DNA of 28,161 bases from Holophagaceae bacterium UBA1801 (GTDB lineage: Bacteria > Acidobacteriota > Holophagae > Holophagales > Holophagaceae), in assembly GCA_002319925.1 (NCBI GenBank), contig DCFP01000140.1, forward strand, positions 1 to 28,161, read 5' to 3'. Position 1 is the stretch's first letter. Every line of letters begins with the position of its first letter. A program made the position numbers and the translations under genes. The notes beneath the pieces are model-generated. The model worked only from the letters and a program-made list of their open reading frames with translations. It was not told where the DNA came from and made no database searches. Shown here one piece after another: positions 23,372 to 28,161 of the stretch.

Positions 23372-24364
23372 TCAACGGTTTGTTTGAGCCACGACCACTC
23401 GGTTCCGCCCTGCCTTTTTCGCGGCGTAAAGGGCCTCGTCGGCTCGGCCCAGCAGCGCCCCGGCATCCCGGTCCTCGGCGATCCATTGCGCCACGCCGAG
23501 GCTGCAGGTCACTTTCACCGGGCCCGAAGGCAGTAAATGGGGCGTGTCGCTAAGACTGGCACGGAGACGCTCTGCCAGCAGGAGAGCCCCGTCCACCTCG
23601 GTTTCCGGAAGCACCAGCAGGAATTCCTCCCCGCCGATGCGCCCAGCCAGGTCCGTGCCGCGGAGGTTCTGCCGGACCCGCTCGCCGAATCCAGCCAGAA
23701 CGATATCTCCCGCTCCGTGGCCGTAATGGTCGTTGATCTTCTTGAAATGATCCAGATCGCACATGACCACGCTTATCGGGCGGTTGTGGCGACGGCTCAG
23801 TTCAAACCGGCTCTGGAGTTCGGTGAGCGTCGCACTCCGATTGCCCAGCCCCGTCAGCGGATCCTTGGTGCTCTGGTCCAGCAGGGTCTCGTGGAAGGCC
23901 CGTTCCAGGGGATCCATGGCCACGAGTTTCAGAATGTGGCTGCCGATGGAAATCCGGTCGCCGGGAATGAGCACGCGAGGGCTGTCCACGGCTACGCCAT
24001 TGAGGAAAGTACCGTTAGTGGACTGGAGGTCCTCGAGAAGGATCCGCGCGACTCCGGGGCCCGCAGGTTCCATCCGTAGGCAGGAATGCACCCTGCTGAC
24101 TTCCTCGTCCAGCAGCGTGATCCCCACTTGGGGTGAGCGGCCGATGATGTTTTCACCTGGCTGCAGTAGGAAGACCCGCCCGAGGTTCGTGCCAGCGTAT
24201 ACCACCAGCGCCCATTCGCTAGGCTCGCCGTGTCCATCCTCCGGCATGCGTTTGCGCAAAGCCGTTTCCATGTCTCCCCAGGAATGCAGGGGCACCGTCG
24301 GATCCGGGGCATCCGGATCGTCCTTCCAGGCACCCTGGTCATCCTGGGGTGGGATGGGCATCAT
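23372..24364 (-). CDS. FHA-GGDEF diguanylate cyclase (first copy in operon)
   Basis: A 330-residue paralogue of the next gene, with the same layout. The N-terminal tail (1-48) is acidic and proline-rich with DPTVPL (21-26). The FHA domain (about 50-150) shows GRSPQVG (75-81), SRVHS (90-94) and STNGTFLNG (115-123). The GGDEF domain (about 165-330) has DPLTGLGNRS, CDLDHFKKIND, GGEEF (244-248) and I-site RGTD (235-238). All cyclase residues are intact. The FHA loop GRSPQVG lacks the Asn seen as GRSSEND in its sibling, so the two may read different phosphopeptides. It overlaps the preceding unknown gene by 4 bases (ATGA). Confidence 0.92.
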   Translation of the reverse strand: MMPIPPQDDQGAWKDDPDAPDPTVPLHSWGDMETALRKRMPEDGHGEPSEWALVVYAGTNLGRVFLLQPGENIIGRSPQVGITLLDEEVSRVHSCLRMEPAGPGVARILLEDLQSTNGTFLNGVAVDSPRVLIPGDRISIGSHILKLVAMDPLERAFHETLLDQSTKDPLTGLGNRSATLTELQSRFELSRRHNRPISVVMCDLDHFKKINDHYGHGAGDIVLAGFGERVRQNLRGTDLAGRIGGEEFLLVLPETEVDGALLLAERLRASLSDTPHLLPSGPVKVTCSLGVAQWIAEDRDAGALLGRADEALYAAKKAGRNRVVVAQTNR

Positions 24365-25146
24365 TCCTCCACGAAACAGCTTACATAACCTCGATCGTCC
24401 TTTTTGCGGGCGAGAATGAATCGGCCCCTGCGGGCTCCAACGGAATCTTGATTGAGATTCACCAGTATCCTTCCCGTCTTGGGATCATGCTGAAGCTCGG
24501 CCACTCCTTTGAGTGGCACAGGGAAAACGCCCAGCACATCCAGGTTCCGGATGTTCTCTCCTGTGGCCTTCACCAGCTGGAAGGTGTAGCGCATATTGAG
24601 CGCCTTGGGCAGCTTCTGAAAATCCAGGCCGGCGATGGCAATGGGCAATCCCAGGATGGAAGCTAGTCCACTGCGAGTCTTCGGAGCGGCGATCCCGGGT
24701 GCCAGACCTCGTGCACGGGGTGGCGCAAAGGCCTCACGAATCCCCCGGGAAGCGGTCTTGAAGGGAGGCAGCTCCGACTTGCGGATGACCGCTGACCGAG
24801 GCAAGGCTGGCACCGCAAGCCTAGTACAATTGCCGACCTTGAACATGGACATGTCACTGACCTTCGCCCCAGAGGCCCAAGTGGTCCAGGCGTTCTCGCT
24901 GCGTTGCACAGGCTCGAATCGCATAGGACCTTCCTGGATGGCCGGGGAGAAATTCAAATCCGGGATCGAGATGACGGGGTTGAAGCGATAGGACAGCTCG
25001 CGCCCTGACGTCTCCAACATCGTCACGGCCCCGGCGCCAGGCTCGGGAAGGCCCAAGGGAATATCACGGCAGAAGGGATCCTTGAAGGCGCGGCGGATGG
25101 TTTCCGCCACATCCGACACGACGTCCCTGAACCGCCCGATCACCAT
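24361..25146 (-). CDS. Unknown 261-residue protein in the kinase/FHA-GGDEF operon
   Basis: I do not recognise it. The start is the ATG at 25144-25146, two bases after the stop of the preceding unknown gene; the frame is open upstream to 25410 but only as a shadow of that gene. Residues 1-55 are of mixed charge (MVIGRFRDVVSDVAETIRRAF). The middle (about 115-170) is basic and rich in Pro, Arg and Ala. The C-terminal 90 residues look like a folded beta-rich domain (NMRYTFQLVKATGENIRNLDV...ILVNLNQDSVGARRGRFILA). No signal peptide or membrane segment is seen. Its end overlaps the FHA-GGDEF start by 4 bases, so coupled translation is likely. Confidence 0.7.
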   Translation of the reverse strand: MVIGRFRDVVSDVAETIRRAFKDPFCRDIPLGLPEPGAGAVTMLETSGRELSYRFNPVISIPDLNFSPAIQEGPMRFEPVQRSENAWTTWASGAKVSDMSMFKVGNCTRLAVPALPRSAVIRKSELPPFKTASRGIREAFAPPRARGLAPGIAAPKTRSGLASILGLPIAIAGLDFQKLPKALNMRYTFQLVKATGENIRNLDVLGVFPVPLKGVAELQHDPKTGRILVNLNQDSVGARRGRFILARKKDDRGYVSCFVEE

Positions 25147-25148
25147 GG

Positions 25149-25694
25149 TCAGTCGGTTCGCACGAGCGCCTGTAGAGCTGATGAAACCCGCTCCAGCGGC
25201 TCGGTCAGATCCATCTGGTAGCCAGCTTCCACCAATTTCTGAACCGCCTGATCCTGAGTGGGCAAGTCCACGGAGCTGGCAAAGATCGCACGCAAAGGTG
25301 CCGAGCCTTCCGCAACCTGGATCAGGACCTCCCTGGGCGAAACTCTGAAGACTTCCCCAGCTCTGGCAAGAGGAGGATCCTGGGTCTTCTGAACGGAAAG
25401 CACGGCGCATTTGGCCTCGCCACTCCAGCCCCCAGCCAGCTCAGAGGCCGGAAGAATCAGGACATCCGGCGGGTTTTTGAGTTCCTTCAGCAGCGTTTTC
25501 TGGATGACCTCCTCCTTCAGGTGCGGTTCCAGAGCCTTGCCGTAGAGGACCCCTTGCAGCTTGGTGGGGGTAATGGGCTCGGTATAGCGGAAGTCCAGGG
25601 GGATGCCAGAGGTGTCCGTGAGAAGCAATCCGCCCAGATAGCTCGCTCCCTCTTTCATGACAACGAAATACGCTATCTTCAGGGTGTCGGCCAT
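25149..25694 (-). CDS. Unknown 181-residue protein, first gene of the kinase/FHA-GGDEF operon
   Basis: Not recognised. The sequence begins MADTLKIAYFVVMKEGASYLGGLLLTDTSGIPLDFRYTEP, followed by a predicted helical part (TKLQGVLYGKALEPHLKEEV) and a possible Walker B-like or Rossmann-like strand PPDVLILPASELAGG (74-88). The pattern of alternating strands and helices suggests a compact cytosolic alpha/beta domain. No transmembrane segment, signal peptide or known catalytic motif is seen. The ATG at 25692-25694 starts about 22 bases after the expected initiation point of a GTTATGCT promoter box. As the first gene it may sense the input for the kinase and cyclases downstream, but that is a guess from position. 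Confidence 0.72.
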   Translation of the reverse strand: MADTLKIAYFVVMKEGASYLGGLLLTDTSGIPLDFRYTEPITPTKLQGVLYGKALEPHLKEEVIQKTLLKELKNPPDVLILPASELAGGWSGEAKCAVLSVQKTQDPPLARAGEVFRVSPREVLIQVAEGSAPLRAIFASSVDLPTQDQAVQKLVEAGYQMDLTEPLERVSSALQALVRTD

Positions 25695-25722
25695 GGTCGC
25701 TCGCCTCTGTGATTACCCGCAC

Positions 25723-25730
25723 AGCATAAC
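25723..25730 (-). promoter_or_regulatory. Candidate -10 element of the kinase/FHA-GGDEF operon (GTTATGCT)
   Basis: GTTATGCT on the minus strand lies 28 bases upstream of the first operon ATG. It shares the GTTAnnCT pattern found before seven other units. No convincing -35 is seen. Confidence 0.4.
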
Positions 25731-25760
25731 GCTTTCAAGGAAATGCCGCACCTAATCCCC

Positions 25761-25788
25761 TTGTCTTCCCGCGTGAATTCGTTATCCT
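25761..25788 (+). promoter_or_regulatory. Promoter of tRNA-Gln
   Basis: TTGTCT (25761-25766) and TATCCT (25783-25788) are separated by 16 bases, with the -10 inside a GTTATCCT octamer. Initiation would fall around 25795, about 7 bases before the tRNA 5' end. It is the only GTTAnnCT site here with a fair -35. Confidence 0.5.
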
Positions 25789-25801
25789 GGAAGATACCGT
25801 T

Positions 25802-25876
25802 TGGGGAGTGGTCTAACGGTAGGACAACGGATTCTGGTTCCGTCAGGTGAGGGTTCAAATCCTTCCTCCCCAACCA
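25802..25876 (+). tRNA. tRNA-Gln (anticodon CTG), CCA encoded
   Basis: The full cloverleaf folds by eye. The acceptor TGGGGAG (25802-25808) pairs with CTCCCCA (25866-25872). The anticodon stem ACGGA/TCCGT encloses loop TTCTGGT, with anticodon CTG at 25834-25836 reading CAG (Gln). The T arm has GAGGG, loop TTCAAAT and CCTTC, with one G-U pair. Discriminator A at 25873 is followed by encoded CCA. The D stem is 3 bp. The U-A first pair typical of tRNA-Gln is present. It is a single-gene unit with its own promoter and terminator. Confidence 0.96.
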
Positions 25877-25880
25877 ACAA

Positions 25881-25902
25881 GCCGCCGCGAGGCGGCTTTT
25901 TT
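25881..25902 (+). terminator. Intrinsic terminator after tRNA-Gln
   Basis: GCCGCC (25881-25886), loop GCGA, GGCGGC (25891-25896), then six T residues. It begins 4 bases after the CCA end. Confidence 0.9.
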
Positions 25903-26161
25903 CTTGATCGCCAGGTGAGGGTGAGCCGGCAATCGCAGGGGGTTACTACCCCTGGCCTATCGAAGCATTAGCGAATCCGGACTTGATGCGGGATGCCACA
26001 TGGGTGCCGCGTTCTGCAGCAATTGGCCCACGCCAGATTCCGCTCATACTTGTAAGTAATTGATTAAAAGTAAGTTATAGAAATGGCACGCTCCGTGAGA
26101 CGCCTATGGCGCTGACCGTGGGCTGAATACAGCGCCACATCCCATTTGAAGGAGATCCATC
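25903..26161. other. Non-coding gap with hairpin, AT-rich tract and repeats
   Basis: No gene is seen in these 259 bases. They hold a 6-bp hairpin CAGGGG/CCCCTG (25936-25941 and 25949-25954) and an AT-rich tract (26050-26083) containing two GTAAGT copies (26052-26057 and 26070-26075) and TATAGA (26076-26081) as a possible -10. TGGCACG at 26084-26090 matches the -24 half of a sigma-54 promoter, but the -12 half reads GTGAG instead of TTGC. AAGGAG near 26149 is the ribosome site of the next gene. This is likely the control region of the two small secreted-protein genes. Confidence 0.5.
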
Positions 26162-26479
26162 ATGCGTTTATTCCTCATTCCCGCGCTTCTTCTTGCCACT
26201 GGAATTCCAATGTTGGCCGATGGCCCCTCGTACGAATGGCACCGTCGCCCCCATGATTGGCAAGGCTACGAATACCGTCACGACAACCCTTATCACTACC
26301 ACCCTGAATTTGATCGTCGGTACGGATGGGATCACCGGCACTTCTACGGATACCGCGGACCGGATCCGCGCTACCAGCGAATGGAAGTCGAATTGCCTCC
26401 CCCGCCGCCGGTTTTCGTGCCCATTCCGCCTCCCTTACCGCCGCTACCTCATCACGTGCACGTCTGGTTCGGCTTCTGA
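26162..26479 (+). CDS. Small secreted His/Tyr/Pro-rich protein
   Basis: A 105-residue protein with a signal peptide (MRLFLIPALLLATGIPMLADG, probable cleavage after about residue 19-20). The mature part of about 85 residues contains ten His and nine Tyr clustered in RHDNPYHYHPEF and DHRHFYGYRG, then a polyproline stretch (PPPPPVFVPIPPPLPPLP) and an HHVHVWFGF end. There are no Cys. A good AAGGAG lies 7 bases before the ATG. His clusters suggest metal or surface binding in the periplasm or envelope, but similar low-complexity YXRP-type secreted proteins have no assigned role. It is followed after 99 bases by another small secreted protein. Confidence 0.75.
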   Translation: MRLFLIPALLLATGIPMLADGPSYEWHRRPHDWQGYEYRHDNPYHYHPEFDRRYGWDHRHFYGYRGPDPRYQRMEVELPPPPPVFVPIPPPLPPLPHHVHVWFGF

Positions 26480-26488
26480 TTTTGGTCC

Positions 26489-26510
26489 ATCAACCTTTTG
26501 GTCGGTTGAT
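26489..26510 (+). repeat. Hairpin after the His-rich gene
   Basis: ATCAACC (26489-26495) pairs with GGTTGAT (26504-26510) across an 8-base loop, starting 10 bases after the stop. No T-run follows, so it may be a weak terminator or an mRNA-stabilising stem between the two secreted-protein genes. Confidence 0.4.
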
Positions 26511-26578
26511 CCCTCGATAGCTCTGACCGCAGGTTCCCGACCATCCATCAATCACGATCACCCCCCAAGGAGCGATCT

Positions 26579-26938
26579 ATGCATCGTCTACCCACTTTCA
26601 CCGGTCTATTGGGCCTGATACTGGCCAGCTCTGCGTTCTTGACTGCACAATCGCCCATACCACTTCCGCCAGTTCCCGCGCACAAGTTCGAAAACCATGT
26701 TGCGCACCGCGAGGTTCGACAGCAGCATCGCATCGCCCTGGGCGTCCAGAACGGCACTCTTACACCCAGGGAAACGGCCCATCTGGAGAGGCAGGAGGCA
26801 CGGATCCATCGCCGGATCCACCGGGCCGAAGCAGACGGACATATCACGCCGGTGGAGGCCCGGAGAATCCATCGCGTCCAGAATACCGAAAGCCGCAGGA
26901 TCTTCCGGAAGAAGCACAACCTCAGGAACAGGCAGTGA
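26579..26938 (+). CDS. Small secreted basic helical protein
   Basis: A 119-residue protein with a signal peptide (MHRLPTFTGLLGLILASSAFLTAQS, cleavage probably after TAQ or SAF). The mature part is a short proline stretch, then a strongly charged helical region with two related units: NGTLTPRETAHLERQEARIHRR and DGHITPVEARRIHRVQNTESRR. Each begins with a Gly-x-(L/I)-T-P-x-E turn. Similar two-unit proteins ending in RRIFRKKHN occur as uncharacterised small secreted proteins in several proteobacteria and acidobacteria, from memory. AAGGAG precedes the ATG by about 8 bases. It is likely co-regulated with the His-rich gene upstream. It converges with thiG 6 bases away. Confidence 0.75.
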   Translation: MHRLPTFTGLLGLILASSAFLTAQSPIPLPPVPAHKFENHVAHREVRQQHRIALGVQNGTLTPRETAHLERQEARIHRRIHRAEADGHITPVEARRIHRVQNTESRRIFRKKHNLRNRQ

Positions 26939-26944
26939 TTTGAA

Positions 26945-27721
26945 TCAGTTCTTGCCGACGACTCCAGTCAAGGGACTACTGGCGCTCGCGTAAAGCCGTT
27001 TGGGCATCCTGCCCGCTTCAAAGGCCAGACGCCCAGCCTTCACAGCGTGATCCATGGCTTGCGCCATCTTGATCGGGTCATGGGCCTCGGCGACGGCAGT
27101 ATTCAGCAATACTGCATCGGCGCCGAGTTCCATGGCCAGGGCCGCGTCGCTGGCTGTCCCTACGCCTGCATCCACGATCATCGGAACCTTGGCGGCATCA
27201 CAGACTTCCTTGATGAGCAGCAAGACATAGGGGTTCTGCACGCCAAGGCCCGACCCGATGGCGCTGGCCAAGGGCATCACAGCACTGCAGCCGACGTCGG
27301 CGAGCTTTTTTGCCATGATAGGGTCCGCGTTCACGTAGGGAAGGACGATGAAGCCTTCTTTCACGAGTTCTTCCGAAGCCTTCAAGGTCTCTTCATTATC
27401 CGGATATAGACTCTTGGGATCCGCGATGACCTCCAGCTTGATCCAAGGAGTATCCAGCGCTTCCCTGGCAAGGCGGGCGACCCGTAACGCTTCCTCGCGT
27501 GTATAACAACCTGCGGTATTCGGAAGCAATGCGATGTTTTTCGGAATCCAGTTGAGGATGTTGTCCTCGCCGGTCGTATTCAGATCGAACCGGCGCACCG
27601 CCAGCGTGATCATGTCCACTCCGGCTGCTTCATAGCATGCCTGCATGGTGGCGAAATTCTTGTACTTGCCTGTGCCCAGGATGAGCCGGTTGTGGAAATT
27701 CTTTCCGGAAATGGTGAGCAT
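26945..27721 (-). CDS. thiG: Thiazole synthase
   Basis: ThiG condenses deoxyxylulose-5-phosphate, dehydroglycine and ThiS-thiocarboxylate sulfur to form the thiazole of thiamine. From the ATG at 27719-27721 (MLTISGKNFHNRLILGTGKY) it is 258 residues, the normal length; the frame runs open to 28072, but that is antisense to the YjbQ gene. WIKLEVIADPKSLYPD contains the Schiff-base lysine, and VNADPIMAKKLADVGCSAVMPLAS and GSGLGVQN follow as in the family. GAGGAA precedes the ATG. No thiS, thiH, thiO or thiF lies next to it in this window. No TPP riboswitch fits in the 57-base leader. Confidence 0.93.
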   Translation of the reverse strand: MLTISGKNFHNRLILGTGKYKNFATMQACYEAAGVDMITLAVRRFDLNTTGEDNILNWIPKNIALLPNTAGCYTREEALRVARLAREALDTPWIKLEVIADPKSLYPDNEETLKASEELVKEGFIVLPYVNADPIMAKKLADVGCSAVMPLASAIGSGLGVQNPYVLLLIKEVCDAAKVPMIVDAGVGTASDAALAMELGADAVLLNTAVAEAHDPIKMAQAMDHAVKAGRLAFEAGRMPKRLYASASSPLTGVVGKN

Positions 27722-27778
27722 GATTTCCTCGCTTTTCCGGATTATCGCAGAATCTATCCACGCCCAAGGAGCCGTCCC

Positions 27779-28161
27779 GTGAAATCCCACCGCAAGACAC
27801 TGACCTTCCATCTGCAAGAGCGGATGGGATTCTTGAACATCACGCGGGACGTCCAATTGGCGGTATCGGAGAGCGGCGTGAAGGAGGGACTCTGCCTGGT
27901 GAACGCCATGCACATCACGGCCTCCGTTTTCATCAATGATGACGAACACGGCCTGCACCAGGACTACAAGCGCTGGCTGGAGCGGCTGGCTCCTTTCAAC
28001 CCAGGCAGCGATCCGGTACAAGGTGGGTACCTGCACAATCGGTCTGGTGAAGACAATGGCGATGCGCATCACAAGCGCCAGATCATGGGGCGCGAGGTCG
28101 TGGTGGCGATTACGGATGGGAAGCTGGATTTTGGGCCGTGGGAGCAGATCTTCTATGGCGA
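27779..28161 (+). CDS. YjbQ/UPF0047-family protein, partial
   Basis: The gene is cut by the window end after about 127 residues. The GTG at 27779 follows AAGGAG by 7 bases. Family signatures include NAMHITASVFINDDEHGL, YLHNRSGEDNGDAHHKRQIM and GREVVVAITDGKLDFGPWEQ, leaving only a short C-terminal end outside. YjbQ-family proteins are named secondary thiamine-phosphate synthase because E. coli YjbQ has weak activity of that kind; the true substrate is unsettled. The conserved His and Asp residues may bind metal. It is divergent from thiG across 57 bases, and this pairing fits a thiamine link. Confidence 0.88.
   Translation, partial: MKSHRKTLTFHLQERMGFLNITRDVQLAVSESGVKEGLCLVNAMHITASVFINDDEHGLHQDYKRWLERLAPFNPGSDPVQGGYLHNRSGEDNGDAHHKRQIMGREVVVAITDGKLDFGPWEQIFYG

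Noticed and set aside
25679..25873. 64-residue minus-strand frame over the tRNA
   Set aside because: It covers a complete tRNA-Gln and the tail of a promoter region; coding is not plausible.
27722..27778. TPP riboswitch upstream of thiG
   Set aside because: The divergent gap is only 57 bases, too short for the element, and no THI-box motif is visible.
27722..28072. N-terminal extension of thiG
   Set aside because: ThiG proteins start at about MLTISGK; the extension is antisense to the YjbQ-family gene.

Overview
The window (about 28 kb, GC-rich, nearly all coding) looks like chromosomal core DNA from a Gram-negative bacterium. I infer Acidobacteriota, possibly class Holophagae. The basis is type IV pilus motor genes, an LPS heptose kinase, queuosine and folate genes, ETF-ubiquinone oxidoreductase, and FHA-GGDEF and Ser/Thr kinase signalling genes. 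That placement rests on gene style only; no rRNA is present. I saw no phage, IS element, CRISPR array or integrase.

Layout. 1-253: end of an ABC exporter. 261-3395 (minus): operon hslO - acyltransferase (DUF374) - queC - queF - folK with overlapping genes. 3455-4732 (plus): rsmB, divergent from hslO. 4745-9073 (minus): pilB - pilT - pilC, the type IV pilus motor operon. 9326-12457 (plus): an unrecognised 655-residue helical protein followed by a diguanylate cyclase, divergent from pilB. 12497-14157 (minus): tmk - holB-like. 14269-15904 (plus): a zinc-ribbon/GYF-like protein and a secreted Ig-like protein. 15912-18891 (minus): ETF-QO - Trm112 - hldA. 19040-20933 (plus): a degenerate PTPS/QueD-like protein, a short signal peptidase I, and prs. 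20955-25694 (minus): two unknown proteins, two FHA-GGDEF cyclases and a soluble Ser/Thr kinase with HEAT-like repeats, packed as one operon. 25802-25876 (plus): tRNA-Gln(CTG) with its own promoter and terminator. 26162-26938 (plus): two small secreted proteins. 26945-27721 (minus): thiG, divergent from a YjbQ-family gene cut by the window end.

The best candidates for new biology are the kinase/FHA/diguanylate cyclase operon with its two unknown lead genes, which may link threonine phosphorylation to c-di-GMP; the unknown helical protein coupled to a diguanylate cyclase beside the pilus motor genes; and a PTPS-fold protein that has lost most of its metal and catalytic residues. A repeated GTTAnnCT element lies upstream of eight transcription units and is probably the local -10 promoter box. 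At two of them it sits so close to the start codon that leaderless transcripts are likely.
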